Shown: positions 32,076 to 41,682, numbered from the stretch's first letter. The stretch is 64,000 bases of DNA from Burkholderiaceae bacterium (GCA_024235955.1 JACKLJ010000001.1:1721501-1785500), one strand, 5' to 3'. Made by a program: numbers and translations. The notes: a model not told the origin generated them from the sequence alone.

Positions 32076-34600
32076 GTGGTCAGCTGGTCGCTTGTCGTGG
32101 AGGGAGAGAAATCGCTGCTGCTTCGCACCGGAATCCAAAAAGTGAAGCGGCACCCCACGGTCTGGCCTGCATTGTAGAGGTTCTCTGCATGGATACGGCC
32201 CTGGTGCGACTCGACGATCGAGCGGCACAGGTTGAGGCCGATGCCCAGTCCTTCGCGCTTGGTGGAGAAGAAGGCCTCGTACAGCCGGCTGAGCGCCTCG
32301 CGGCCCAGACCGCCGCCGGAATCGGTGACGCTGAACTGCACCACCGGCTGGGCGTCCACCTGGGTGGCGTGCACGCGCAGCTCGACCAGCCGGTTGACGG
32401 GCGCGCGGTGCGCGGCGTCGATCGATTCGGCGCCGTTCTTGATCAGGTTGAGCAGCACCTGCTCGATCAGGATCGGGTCCACCATCAGCACGGGCAGGCG
32501 CGAGGCGACGTGGTGCACCAGGCGCACCTGCCGGCGGCGCAACTCGATCTCGGCCAGTTCCACCACCTGATCGACGATGGCGGCCACCTCGGTGGCGCTG
32601 CGCTGCGGCTCGCTGCGCCGCACGAAGCTGCGGATGTGCTGCACCACCTGGCCGGCGCGCTGGGCCTGGCGTGCGGTCTTCTCCAGCGCGGCCAGCAGGT
32701 CCTCGGTGCCCAGGTTGCCGCCCTTGATGCGCGAGATCATGCCGGTGCAGTAGTTGCTGATGGCGGTGAGCGGCTGGTTGAGCTCGTGCGCGACGCTGGA
32801 GGCCATCTCGCCCATGGTGATCAGGCGGCTGGAGGTCTGGGCGCGCTCGGCCTGGGCGGCGGCCTGTTCCTCGGCATGGCGGCGCGCCGTGATGTCGGTG
32901 GCGATCACCATCTGCGCCAGCCGGCCGTCCACCCAGTTCAGGTAGCGCGAGCGCACCTCCAGCCACTTGTCGAGCCGCTCGATGTAGACCTCCCCGCGGT
33001 CGGGCAGGCTGGTGGCCAGGCTGTCGAGCGGGAAGCCGGCGAAGGCGTCCACGGCATCCAGGTTCTCGTCGCCGGTGGGGTGGTCGGGCGTGCCGCCGCG
33101 CACCAGCAGTTTCAGGTGGCCGGAGCTGGTGGCGCCGAACCAGTTGCGGTACATGCGGTTGGCGAACAGCAGTTCCTCGCTGCCCAGTGGCGCCACCGAG
33201 ACCGAGGCATCCAGTGCCTCCAGCACGGTGGTGAAGCGCTCGTAGGAGGCGGCGAGCTGCAGGCGCACGCGGTTGGGCTCGGTGATGTCGGTCATCGAGG
33301 CCATCCAGCCGGTGTGCTTGCCCAGGGCGTCGATCAGCGGCGATACGTACAGCCGGGCGTCGAAGGTGCTGCCGTCCTTGCGCTGCACGCGCATCTGGAA
33401 GCCCGAGGGCTCCATGGCGCCGGCCAGTTCCTCGCGCAGGCGGGCGGAGAGCACCTGCCGGTCTTCGTCGGGCCAATAGGGGAAGGGCTCGCTGTGGCCC
33501 ACCAGCTCGTTTTCGCTCCAGCCGGTCATCTGGCAGAAGGCGGGGTTGACGTAGGTGATCCGGCCGTGCAGGTCGAGGGCGCGCATGCCGGTGAGCATGG
33601 AGTTCTCCATGGCGCGGCGGAACGAGGTCTCGGCCTGCAGGGCTGCCTGTGCCTGCTGGCGCCGCAGCGCCTGCCGCCAGTTGGCGATCAGCATCCACGC
33701 CGTGAGGGCCGACAGCGCCGCGACCAGCCAGAACAGCGCGCTGCCCAGCACCCCCTGCGAGGTGCGCCAGGCCTGCGCGCGCAGGATCAGGCCATTGCCC
33801 ACCGGCGACACCGGCAGCTCGTACTCGTTGACCTTGCCGGCCCAGGGCAGGCGGTCGTACAGCGCCGCGCGGTCGGGGATCGACTGGCCGGCCAGCATCT
33901 GGTTCTTGGCGTCCAGCAGGGCCACCGCGTACTTGGCCAGCACCTCCGACGGCACGCCGTAGCGCAGCAGGCCGTCGATGGAGTATTCGGTCAGCAGCTC
34001 GCCGGCGAACTCGCCGCGCGGCAGCAGCGGCACGTGCAGCTGCAGGATGGGTTCCTCGTCCTTGCTCGCGATGGGCTGCGAATACACGGGCTGCAGCAGG
34101 TCGCGAGCCAGGCCATAGCCGGCCTCGGTTTCGCCCGGGCGCAGGGTCTGGCCGTCCATCCAGCTGCGCCGCGCCGCGAGGCTGGGTGACACCTGGATGG
34201 CCACCACGCGGCGGCGCACGTCGATCCATGCCAGCGACAGCAGCTCCGGGTACTGCGCCACCAGCGATTCGGCGCGCAGGTAGAACTGGGCCTGGTCGAC
34301 GTCGCGGTTGGCCACGTCGCGCGCCAGCCGCATCAGCTGTTCCTGGCGCTCCAGCAGGCGCAGGCGCAGGCGCTGCTGGGCGTACTCGACATCGCGCTTG
34401 ACGGCTTCCTGCTCGCGGTGCACCTCTTCCAGCCGCAGATACCAGAAGGAGGAGGCGATGGCCGCCAGGAACAGCAGCACGGCCGCCAGCGGGGCAAAGT
34501 TGGCCAGCCATTCCCGGCCGTAACTGCGCAGCCCGCTCCAGAAACGGGCGGGGGCCGGATGGGCTGGTCCCCGGACATCGGCGGGCGCGCGCAACTGCAT
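32072..34600 (-). CDS. FixL/DctB-like PAS-domain sensor histidine kinase
   Basis: This 842-residue membrane kinase has TM1 near residues 33-56, a periplasmic sensor region of about 230 residues, and TM2 near 286-307. A PAS domain follows at about 330-440 (MENSMLTGMRALDLHGRITYVNPAFCQMTGW) with its PAC segment (ASMTDIT), then a second PAS-like module. The phosphoacceptor region SSVAHELNQPLTAISNY is next, then ATPase boxes LIKNGAES, DSGGG and GLGIGLNLC. The H-box type is that of FixL/DctB kinases. The periplasmic domain resembles a Cache-type carboxylate sensor, but the ligand is unknown. It is divergently transcribed from aceE. Confidence 0.92.
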   Translation of the reverse strand: MQLRAPADVRGPAHPAPARFWSGLRSYGREWLANFAPLAAVLLFLAAIASSFWYLRLEEVHREQEAVKRDVEYAQQRLRLRLLERQEQLMRLARDVANRDVDQAQFYLRAESLVAQYPELLSLAWIDVRRRVVAIQVSPSLAARRSWMDGQTLRPGETEAGYGLARDLLQPVYSQPIASKDEEPILQLHVPLLPRGEFAGELLTEYSIDGLLRYGVPSEVLAKYAVALLDAKNQMLAGQSIPDRAALYDRLPWAGKVNEYELPVSPVGNGLILRAQAWRTSQGVLGSALFWLVAALSALTAWMLIANWRQALRRQQAQAALQAETSFRRAMENSMLTGMRALDLHGRITYVNPAFCQMTGWSENELVGHSEPFPYWPDEDRQVLSARLREELAGAMEPSGFQMRVQRKDGSTFDARLYVSPLIDALGKHTGWMASMTDITEPNRVRLQLAASYERFTTVLEALDASVSVAPLGSEELLFANRMYRNWFGATSSGHLKLLVRGGTPDHPTGDENLDAVDAFAGFPLDSLATSLPDRGEVYIERLDKWLEVRSRYLNWVDGRLAQMVIATDITARRHAEEQAAAQAERAQTSSRLITMGEMASSVAHELNQPLTAISNYCTGMISRIKGGNLGTEDLLAALEKTARQAQRAGQVVQHIRSFVRRSEPQRSATEVAAIVDQVVELAEIELRRRQVRLVHHVASRLPVLMVDPILIEQVLLNLIKNGAESIDAAHRAPVNRLVELRVHATQVDAQPVVQFSVTDSGGGLGREALSRLYEAFFSTKREGLGIGLNLCRSIVESHQGRIHAENLYNAGQTVGCRFTFWIPVRSSSDFSPSTTSDQLTT

Positions 34601-34700
34601 GACGGCAAGTGTAGGCGAGGGCGGCTCCGTTGCCGCTGGCGGGCGCGGTCCCGGGCCGTTGCCCGCCGGCGCGGTGGGTCGTCAAAAAGCTTCCAATAAA

Positions 34701-34713
34701 TTCATATTATGAA
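34701..34713. promoter_or_regulatory. Palindrome in the kinase/aceE divergent promoter region
   Basis: TTCATATTATGAA is a perfect 13-bp palindrome with an odd centre in the AT-rich gap between the divergent genes. It is a candidate binding site for the adjacent FixJ-type regulator or another factor. Confidence 0.35.
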
Positions 34714-34728
34714 AATACAAATCAGTAT

Positions 34729-34757
34729 TTGAAAAATTGGGCGACGTGTGGGATGAT
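34729..34757 (+). promoter_or_regulatory. Predicted sigma-70 promoter of aceE-aceF-lpdA
   Basis: TTGAAA (34729-34734), a 17-bp spacer and GATGAT (34752-34757) give a 5/6 and 4/6 match to the consensus -35 and -10 boxes. It leaves a leader of about 50 bases before the aceE start and lies just downstream of the 34701 palindrome. Confidence 0.45.
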
Positions 34758-34816
34758 CCGGCTTTCTACGCCACAATGGTTCAAAAGGCTTGAACCGACC
34801 CTAGGAGACAACGCAC

Positions 34817-37552
34817 ATGGCCGCCATTCCTCAACAACATGCGCTGGGTGTGGGCTCGGATACCGATGCCCGGGAAACCGCCGAATGGATGGACGCGCTG
34901 TCCGCCGTCATCGAGCGCGAGGGTCCCGAACGCGCGCACTTCCTGCTGGAACAGCTGCTCGAACACGCGCGCCAGCAGTCGATCGACATGCCGTTTTCCG
35001 CGCAGACCGGCTACGTCAACACCATCGAGCCCGAGATGGAGGAACGTTGCCCCGGCAACATCGCCATCGAAAAGCGCCTGCGCGCCTACATGCGCTGGAA
35101 CGCCATGGCCATGGTGGTGCGCGCCAACCGGCTGGATCCGCCCGAAGGGGGTGATCTGGGCGGCCACATCGGCTCGTTCGCCTCGCTGGCCTCCATGCTG
35201 GGCGCCGGTTTCAACCATTTCTGGCACGCCGAGAGCGAAAACCACGGCGGCGACTGCCTCTACATCCAGGGTCACAGCGCGCCCGGCATCTACGCCCGCG
35301 CCTTCCTGGAAGGCCGTCTGACCGAGGAACAGCTCGACAACTTCCGCCAGGAAGTGGATGGCAAGGGCCTGTCCAGCTACCCGCACCCCAAGCTGATGCC
35401 GGAGTTCTGGCAGTTCCCCACCGTCAGCATGGGCCTGGGGCCGCTGATGGCCATCTACCAGGCGCGCTTCCTGAAATACCTGCACGCCCGCGGTATCGCC
35501 GATACCGCCAACCGCAAGGTCTGGGTGTTCCTGGGTGACGGCGAGATGGACGAGCCCGAGAGCCTGGGCGCCATCAGCCTGGCCGCGCGCGAGGGCCTGG
35601 ACAACCTGATCTTCGTCATCAACTGCAACCTGCAGCGCCTGGACGGCCCGGTGCGCGGCAACGGCAAGATCATCCAGGAGCTGGAAGGCGAATTCCGCGG
35701 CTCGGGCTGGAACGTCATCAAGCTGCTGTGGGGCAAGGGCTGGGACCCGCTGCTGGCGCGCGACAAGAGCGGCAAGCTGCGCCAGCTCATGATGGAAACC
35801 CTGGACGGCGACTACCAGGCCATGAAGGCCAACGACGGCGCCTTCGTGCGCAAGCACTTCTTCGGCAAGTACCCCGAGACCGCCAAGCTGGTCGAGCACA
35901 TGACCGACGAGGAAGTTTTCGAGCTGCGTCGCGGCGGCCACGACCCGGAAAAGGTCTACGCCGCCTTCTACGCTGCCTACCACCACCAGGGTCAGCCCAC
36001 GGTGCTGCTCATCAAGACCATCAAGGGTTACGGGATGGGCAAGGCGGGCGAGGGCAAGAACACGGTCCACCAGACCAAGAAACTGTCGGACGAAGACATC
36101 CGCTACATCCGCGACCGCTTCAACATCCCGGTGCCGGACAGCGAGCTCGACAAGCTGCCCTACTACAAGCCGGCCGCCGACACGCCGGAGATGAAGTACC
36201 TGCACGAGCGCCGCAAGGCGCTGGGCGGCTACCTGCCGCACCGCCGCACCAAGGCCGACGAGAGCTTCACCATCCCCTCGCTCGACACCTTCAAGGCCGT
36301 GCTGGAACCGACCGCCGAGGGGCGCGAGATCTCCACCACCCAGGCCTTCGTGCGCTTCCTGACGCAGCTGCTGCGCGACAAGGCCTTCGGCCCGCGCGTG
36401 GTGCCTATCCTGGTGGACGAGGCGCGCACCTTCGGCATGGAAGGCCTGTTCCGCCAGATCGGTATCTACAACCCCAAGGGCCAGTTGTACACCCCGGTGG
36501 ATAAAGACCAGGTGATGTACTACAAGGAGGCCAAGGACGGCCAGATCCTGCAGGAAGGCATCAACGAGGCCGGCGGCATGGCCAGCTGGATCGCCGCCGC
36601 CACCAGCTACAGCACGAGCAACCGCATCATGATGCCGTTCTTCGTGTACTACTCGATGTTCGGCTTCCAGCGCATCGGCGACCTGGCCTGGGCCGCGGGC
36701 GACATGCAGGCGCGTGGCTTCCTGCTCGGCGGCACCAGCGGCCGCACCACGCTGAACGGCGAGGGCCTGCAGCACGAGGACGGCCACAGCCAGATCCTGG
36801 CCGGCACCATCCCCAACTGCGTCAGCTACGACCCCACCTTCGCGCACGAGGTGGCGGTGATCATCCACCACGGCCTGCAGCGCATGGTGGAAAAGCAGGA
36901 AAACGTCTTCTACTACCTGACCCTGCTGAACGAGAACTACGCCATGCCCGGCCTCAAGACCGGCACGGAAGAGCAGATCATCAAGGGCATGTACCTGTGC
37001 CAGCCGGGCAGCGAACCGGCGGCCAAGGGTGGTGCGCCGCGCGTGCAACTGCTGGGCTCCGGCACCATCCTGCGCGAGAGCATTGCCGCGCAGGAGCTGC
37101 TGCTGAAGGACTGGGGCGTGGTGGCCGACGTCTGGAGCTGCCCCAGCTTCAACGAGCTGGCTCGCGAAGGCCAGGAAACCGAGCGCTGGAACCTGCTGCA
37201 CCCTGCCGAGAAGCCGCGCGTGCCCTTCGTGACGCAGCAGTTGGGCGGGCACGCCGGCCCGGTGGTGGCTTCCACCGACTACATGAAGGCCTTCGCCGAG
37301 CAGATCCGCCCGTTCATGCCCACGGACGACAAGGGCGTGCCGCGCAGCTACACCGTGCTGGGCACCGACGGCTTCGGCCGCAGCGATTTCCGCCGCAAGC
37401 TGCGCGCGCACTTCGAGATCGACCGCCACTACGTCGTCGTGGCCGCGCTGCATGCGCTGGCCCAGCAGGGCAAGCTGCCCGCCAGCCGCGCGCAGGACGC
37501 CATCAAGCAGTACGGCATCCCGGCCGACAAGATCAACCCGCTGAAGGCTTGA
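34817..37552 (+). CDS. aceE: Pyruvate dehydrogenase E1 component, homodimeric (AceE)
   Basis: This 911-residue thiamine-diphosphate enzyme decarboxylates pyruvate and transfers the acetyl group to lipoyl-E2. Visible are GDLGGHIGSFASLA, the ThDP motif GDGEMDEPE through INCNLQRLDGPVRGNGKI, the family-specific GEFRGSGWNVIKLLWG, IKGYGMGKAGEGKN, and the C-terminal GTDGFGRSD. The length is near that of E. coli AceE (887). AGGAG at 34803-34807 precedes ATG 34817. It is the first gene of the three-gene complex operon. Confidence 0.98.
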   Translation: MAAIPQQHALGVGSDTDARETAEWMDALSAVIEREGPERAHFLLEQLLEHARQQSIDMPFSAQTGYVNTIEPEMEERCPGNIAIEKRLRAYMRWNAMAMVVRANRLDPPEGGDLGGHIGSFASLASMLGAGFNHFWHAESENHGGDCLYIQGHSAPGIYARAFLEGRLTEEQLDNFRQEVDGKGLSSYPHPKLMPEFWQFPTVSMGLGPLMAIYQARFLKYLHARGIADTANRKVWVFLGDGEMDEPESLGAISLAAREGLDNLIFVINCNLQRLDGPVRGNGKIIQELEGEFRGSGWNVIKLLWGKGWDPLLARDKSGKLRQLMMETLDGDYQAMKANDGAFVRKHFFGKYPETAKLVEHMTDEEVFELRRGGHDPEKVYAAFYAAYHHQGQPTVLLIKTIKGYGMGKAGEGKNTVHQTKKLSDEDIRYIRDRFNIPVPDSELDKLPYYKPAADTPEMKYLHERRKALGGYLPHRRTKADESFTIPSLDTFKAVLEPTAEGREISTTQAFVRFLTQLLRDKAFGPRVVPILVDEARTFGMEGLFRQIGIYNPKGQLYTPVDKDQVMYYKEAKDGQILQEGINEAGGMASWIAAATSYSTSNRIMMPFFVYYSMFGFQRIGDLAWAAGDMQARGFLLGGTSGRTTLNGEGLQHEDGHSQILAGTIPNCVSYDPTFAHEVAVIIHHGLQRMVEKQENVFYYLTLLNENYAMPGLKTGTEEQIIKGMYLCQPGSEPAAKGGAPRVQLLGSGTILRESIAAQELLLKDWGVVADVWSCPSFNELAREGQETERWNLLHPAEKPRVPFVTQQLGGHAGPVVASTDYMKAFAEQIRPFMPTDDKGVPRSYTVLGTDGFGRSDFRRKLRAHFEIDRHYVVVAALHALAQQGKLPASRAQDAIKQYGIPADKINPLKA

Positions 37553-37567
37553 GGAGGCGCGCGCATC

Positions 37568-39241
37568 ATGGCAATGGTTGAAGTGAAAGTGCCGGACATC
37601 GGCGACTTCTCGGAAGTGGCCGTCATCGAGGTGCTGGTCAAACCCGGCGACACCGTGAAAGTGGAGCAGTCGCTCATCACCGTGGAGAGCGACAAGGCCT
37701 CCATGGAAATCCCCTCCAGCGCCGCCGGCGTGGTGAAGGAACTGAAGGTCAAGCTGGGCGACAAGGTGAGCGAAGGCTCCGCCGTGCTGGTGCTCGAAAC
37801 CAGCGGTGCTTCCGAAGAAAAAGCGGCTCCAGCCCAGGCGCAGCAGGCGCAGGCAGCTATCGAAACCGTAGCTCTTGCGGTGCCGGTACCGGCGTCTGCA
37901 CCCGCGGCATCCGGCGGCGCGGTGGAAGTGCGCGTGCCCGACATTGGCGACTTCAAGGACGTCGCGGTGATCGAGGTCTTCGTCAAGCCTGGCGACAGCG
38001 TGAAGCTGGAGCAGTCGCTGATCACGGTGGAATCCGACAAGGCCTCGATGGAGATCCCGTCCAGCGCAGCCGGCGTGATCAAGGAACTCAAGGTCAAGCT
38101 GGGCGACACCGTCAACCAGGGCGACCTGCTGGCCATCCTGGAAGCTGCCGGAGCACCCGCGGCCGCGCCTGCGCCGGCTGCTGCACCCGCAGCGGCGGAT
38201 TCCGGGCCAAAAGCGGCGCCAGCCCAGGCGCAGCAGGCGCAGGCAGCTACATCATCTGTAGCAACTCCGGCTGCTCCGCACGATCCGACCAAGCCGCCGG
38301 TCGGCCTGCCGCACGCCAGCCCGTCGGTGCGCAAGTTCGCGCGCGAACTGGGCGTGCCGCTGGACGAGATCAAGGGCAGCGGCCCCAAGGGCCGCATCAC
38401 CCAGGACGACGTGCAGAACTTCACCAGGGCCGTGATGGCCGGCGAGGTGAGCACCAAGGCCCAGGGCGGCAAGGGCGGTGCCGGCGGCGGCGTGACGGGC
38501 GGCGGCGAGCTGAACCTGATCCCGTGGCCGAAGGTCGATTTCGCCAAGTTCGGCCCCATCGAGCGCAAGGAACTGAGCCGCATCAAGAAGATCAGCGGCG
38601 CCAACCTGATGCGCAACGCCGTGATGATCCCGGCCGTCACCAACCACGATGACGCCGACATCACCGACCTCGAAGCCTTCCGTGTCTCAACCAACAAGGA
38701 GAACGAGAAGAGCGGCGTCAAGGTCACCATGCTGGCCTTCCTGATCAAGGCCTGCGTGGCGGCGCTCAAGAAGTTCCCCGAGTTCAACAGCAGCCTCGAC
38801 GGCGACGCGCTGGTCTACAAGCAGTACTGGCACATCGGCTTCGCGGCCGACACGCCGAACGGCCTGGTGGTGCCGGTGATCAAGGACGCCGACAAGAAGG
38901 GCGTGCTGCAGATCAGCCAGGAGATGGGCGATCTGGCCAAGAAGGCGCGCGACGGCAAGCTGGGCCCGGCCGACATGAGCGGCGCCACCTTCACCATCAG
39001 CAGCCTGGGCGGTATCGGGGGGCGCTACTTCACGCCCATCATCAATGCGCCGGAGGTCGCCATCCTGGGCGTCTGCCGCTCCAACACCGAGCCGGTGTGG
39101 GACGGCAAGGCCTTCCAGCCGCGCCTGATGCTGCCACTCTCGCTCACCTGGGACCACCGCGTGATCGACGGCGCCGCCGCCGCGCGCTTCAACGCGTACC
39201 TGGGCCAGATCCTCGCCGACTTCCGTCGCGTGCTGCTCTGA
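37568..39241 (+). CDS. aceF: Dihydrolipoamide acetyltransferase E2 (AceF), two lipoyl domains
   Basis: This 557-residue E2 core carries two lipoyl domains with lipoylated lysines near residues 43 and 158 (both ESDKASMEIPSS). A peripheral-subunit-binding domain follows (ASPSVRKFARELGVPLDEIKGSGPKGRITQ, about 250-285), then the acetyltransferase domain with catalytic His-Asp in TWDHRVIDGAAAARF. Both Ala/Pro linkers contain a copy of the dispersed repeat (R12 at residues 83-103, R13 at 213-232), giving near-identical AAPAQAQQAQAA peptides. It lies 15 bases after aceE and 16 before lpdA. Confidence 0.97.
   Translation: MAMVEVKVPDIGDFSEVAVIEVLVKPGDTVKVEQSLITVESDKASMEIPSSAAGVVKELKVKLGDKVSEGSAVLVLETSGASEEKAAPAQAQQAQAAIETVALAVPVPASAPAASGGAVEVRVPDIGDFKDVAVIEVFVKPGDSVKLEQSLITVESDKASMEIPSSAAGVIKELKVKLGDTVNQGDLLAILEAAGAPAAAPAPAAAPAAADSGPKAAPAQAQQAQAATSSVATPAAPHDPTKPPVGLPHASPSVRKFARELGVPLDEIKGSGPKGRITQDDVQNFTRAVMAGEVSTKAQGGKGGAGGGVTGGGELNLIPWPKVDFAKFGPIERKELSRIKKISGANLMRNAVMIPAVTNHDDADITDLEAFRVSTNKENEKSGVKVTMLAFLIKACVAALKKFPEFNSSLDGDALVYKQYWHIGFAADTPNGLVVPVIKDADKKGVLQISQEMGDLAKKARDGKLGPADMSGATFTISSLGGIGGRYFTPIINAPEVAILGVCRSNTEPVWDGKAFQPRLMLPLSLTWDHRVIDGAAAARFNAYLGQILADFRRVLL
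37814..37874 (+). repeat. Dispersed repeat copy R12 (first AceF linker)
   Basis: Reads CCAGCCCAGGCGCAGCAGGC followed by GCAGGCAGCTATCGAAACCG. It differs from R13 at one position over about 40 bases. The middle differs from intergenic copies (CAGGCGCAGCAGG in place of CTTGCGTGGCGGG). Confidence 0.85.
38204..38262 (+). repeat. Dispersed repeat copy R13 (second AceF linker)
   Basis: CCAGCCCAGGCGCAGCAGGC then GCAGGCAGCTACATCATCTG. It encodes the same Ala/Gln-rich linker peptide as R12 in the same frame. Confidence 0.85.
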
Positions 39242-39257
39242 AGCGGGAGGCCCTGAA

Positions 39258-41078
39258 ATGAGCGAAGTGCAAGTCAAGGTACCCGACATCGGCGATTTCT
39301 CCGAGGTCGCCGTGATCGAAGTGCTGGTCAAGCCGGGCGACACCGTGGCGGTGGAGCAGAGCCTGATCACCGTCGAATCCGACAAGGCCAGCATGGAGAT
39401 TCCCTCCAGCCACGCCGGCGTGGTCAAGGCCCTGGCCGTGAAGCTGGGTGACAAGGTGAGCGAAGGCTCCGTCATCCTCACGCTGGAGGCCGACGCGGCT
39501 GGCGCTGCGGCGCCCGCGCCGTCGCCGGCACCCTCAAAATCCGAGCCAAAGCCGGCGCCAGCCCAGGCGCCGTCGGCGCCGGCAGCTCCTGCTCCTGTAG
39601 CAACCAGCTACGCCGGTGGCATCGATGCCGACTGCGACGTGCTGGTGCTGGGCGGCGGCCCGGGCGGCTACTCGGCCGCCTTCCGTGCCGCCGATCTGGG
39701 CCTGAACGTGGTGCTGGTCGAGCGCTACGCCAGCCTGGGCGGCGTCTGCCTGAACGTGGGCTGCATCCCGTCCAAGGCGCTGCTGCACGTGGCGGCGGTG
39801 ATGGACGAGGTCAGCCACATGGCGGCGCTCGGGGTCGACTTCGGCGCGCCCAAGGTGGACATCGACAAGCTGCGCGCCCACAAGGAAAAGGTGGTCGGCA
39901 AGCTGACTGGCGGGCTGGGTGCCATGGCCAAGATGCGCAAGGTGACGGTGCTGCGCGGCTACGGCAGCTTCGTCGGCGCCAACCAGTTGTCGGTGGAGGA
40001 AACCACCGGCAGCGGGCAGGACAAGACCGGTGCCACCAAGGTGGTGCAGTTCAAGCGCTGCATCATCGCCGCCGGCTCGCAGGCCGTGCGCCTGCCGTTC
40101 ATGCCGGAAGATCCTCGCGTGGTCGATTCCACCGGCGCGCTGGCGCTCCAGGCCGTGCCCAAGAAGATGCTGATCCTGGGCGGAGGCATCATCGGGCTGG
40201 AAATGGGCACCGTCTACAGCACGCTGGGCGCACGCCTGGATGTGGTGGAGATGCTGGACGGCCTGATGCAGGGCGCCGACCGCGACCTGGTCAAGGTGTG
40301 GCAGAAGATGAACGCGCCGCGCTTCGACAACATCATGCTCAAGACCAAGACGGTGGGCGCCAAGGCCACCGACAAGGGCATCGAGGTCAGCTTCGAAGGC
40401 GAGGGCGCGCCGCCGCCGCAGACCTACGACCTGGTGCTGCAGGCCGTGGGCCGCAGCCCCAACGGCAAGAAGATCGGTGCCGACAAGGCAGGCGTGGCCG
40501 TGACCGACCGCGGCTTCATCAACGTGGACGTGCAGATGCGCACCAACGTGCCGCACATCTTCGCCATCGGCGACATCGTGGGCCAGCCCATGCTGGCGCA
40601 CAAGGCGGTGCATGAGGCACATGTGGCGGCCGAGGTCATCGCCGGTGAACTGCAGGGCAACAAGGAACTGGCCAGCGCCGCGTTCAATGCCCGCGTGATC
40701 CCCAGCGTGGCCTACACCGACCCCGAGGTCGCATGGGTCGGCCTGACCGAAGACCAGGCCAAGGCCCAGGGCGTGAAGGTCAGCAAGGGCCTGTTCCCGT
40801 GGACGGCTTCCGGCCGTGCCATCGCCAACGGCCGCGACGAGGGCTTCACCAAGCTGCTGTTCGACGAGGCCACGCACCGCATCGTCGGCGGCGGCATCGT
40901 GGGCACGCACGCCGGCGACATGATCGGCGAGATCGCGCTGGCCATCGAGATGGGCGCCGACGCGGTGGACATCGGCAAGACCGTGCACCCGCACCCCACG
41001 CTGGGCGAAAGCATCGGCATGGCGGCCGAGGTGGCGCATGGCAGCTGCACCGATCTGCCGCCGCAAAAAAAGCGCTGA
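39258..41078 (+). CDS. lpdA: Dihydrolipoamide dehydrogenase E3 with N-terminal lipoyl domain (LpdA)
   Basis: E3 reoxidises dihydrolipoyl groups with FAD and NAD. This 606-residue form carries its own lipoyl domain (Lys43 in ESDKASMEIPSS), then an Ala/Pro linker containing repeat R14 (residues 93-116). The flavoprotein begins near 124: CDVLVLGGGPGGYSAAFRAAD, the redox disulfide Cys164/Cys169 in GGVCLNVGCIPSK, NAD site LILGGGIIGLEMG, and the dimer-interface HPHPTLGES. Lipoyl-E3 is known in beta-proteobacteria and Neisseria. The first 43 residues are almost identical to the AceF N-terminus. Confidence 0.97.
   Translation: MSEVQVKVPDIGDFSEVAVIEVLVKPGDTVAVEQSLITVESDKASMEIPSSHAGVVKALAVKLGDKVSEGSVILTLEADAAGAAAPAPSPAPSKSEPKPAPAQAPSAPAAPAPVATSYAGGIDADCDVLVLGGGPGGYSAAFRAADLGLNVVLVERYASLGGVCLNVGCIPSKALLHVAAVMDEVSHMAALGVDFGAPKVDIDKLRAHKEKVVGKLTGGLGAMAKMRKVTVLRGYGSFVGANQLSVEETTGSGQDKTGATKVVQFKRCIIAAGSQAVRLPFMPEDPRVVDSTGALALQAVPKKMLILGGGIIGLEMGTVYSTLGARLDVVEMLDGLMQGADRDLVKVWQKMNAPRFDNIMLKTKTVGAKATDKGIEVSFEGEGAPPPQTYDLVLQAVGRSPNGKKIGADKAGVAVTDRGFINVDVQMRTNVPHIFAIGDIVGQPMLAHKAVHEAHVAAEVIAGELQGNKELASAAFNARVIPSVAYTDPEVAWVGLTEDQAKAQGVKVSKGLFPWTASGRAIANGRDEGFTKLLFDEATHRIVGGGIVGTHAGDMIGEIALAIEMGADAVDIGKTVHPHPTLGESIGMAAEVAHGSCTDLPPQKKR
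39534..39605 (+). repeat. Dispersed repeat copy R14 (LpdA linker)
   Basis: GCGCCAGCCCAGGCGCCGTC then GGCGCCGGCAGCTCCTGCTC, ending with the GTAGCAAC also seen after R13. It is a diverged copy read in the usual coding frame. Confidence 0.7.
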
Positions 41079-41242
41079 TCTGGCCAGGGCAACCGGCGAA
41101 AAGAGGCCGCGTCCTACAGGAGCGCGGGCCTTCCCTGAGTGAATTCGCCATGCGGTTGGGGTATGGTGCAGCATGCCCCGGCGCGACGAGGAGGCGTGTC
41201 CGGGTGTGTTGTTGCCATTGCCTCCGAACCGAAGGATTGCCC

Positions 41243-41647
41243 ATGAACATCCAACCCTCTGCTTCTCCGCTTCGTGCACTGTGGCTGGCTGCCGCGACAG
41301 CTGGCCTGCTGGCGGCTGGTGCAGCTCACGCGCAGGGCCATGCGCCGCTGCGCGCCACCGAGGACGCCGCCGAACTGGCACGCGGCGCCACGCCCGACAC
41401 GACGCCCCAGCAGCGCTACAACACCGCCGTGCGCGAGGCCTATGGCGCCCGCAAGAACAGTCTGGCCGATTGCCGCACGGTGCCGGCCGCCGGGCGGCGC
41501 GACTGCCAGAAGCACGCGCAGGAGCAGTTCCAGCGCGACATGGCGATTGCCAACCAGTTGCGCAGCAACCCCAACGCGCGCCCGGTCCGCGTGGTGGGTG
41601 GCCACCCCCGCATGACCAGCGAAACCAAGATCACCCCGAAGAAGTGA
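41243..41647 (+). CDS. Small secreted protein, related to the 5.7-kb protein
   Basis: This 134-residue protein has a signal peptide (LWLAAATAGLLAAGAAHAQ). The mature region holds one Y-x2-A pattern with a Cys pair (YNTAVREAYGARKNSLADC, then GRRDCQKHAQEQFQRDM), like the duplicated motif of the protein at 5733-6143. The C-terminus is basic (HPRMTSETKITPKK). AAGGA precedes ATG 41243. Function unknown; probably periplasmic. Confidence 0.78.
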   Translation: MNIQPSASPLRALWLAAATAGLLAAGAAHAQGHAPLRATEDAAELARGATPDTTPQQRYNTAVREAYGARKNSLADCRTVPAAGRRDCQKHAQEQFQRDMAIANQLRSNPNARPVRVVGGHPRMTSETKITPKK

Positions 41648-41682
41648 TGGGCGGCCGCGGCCGCATCATTAGCCGCGCGTGA

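Noticed and set aside
31449..34685. A 1,078-codon minus-strand frame spanning the kinase and regulator
   Set aside because: Its upstream two thirds is a shadow frame of the kinase gene; only the receiver-HTH part (from 32075) is real.
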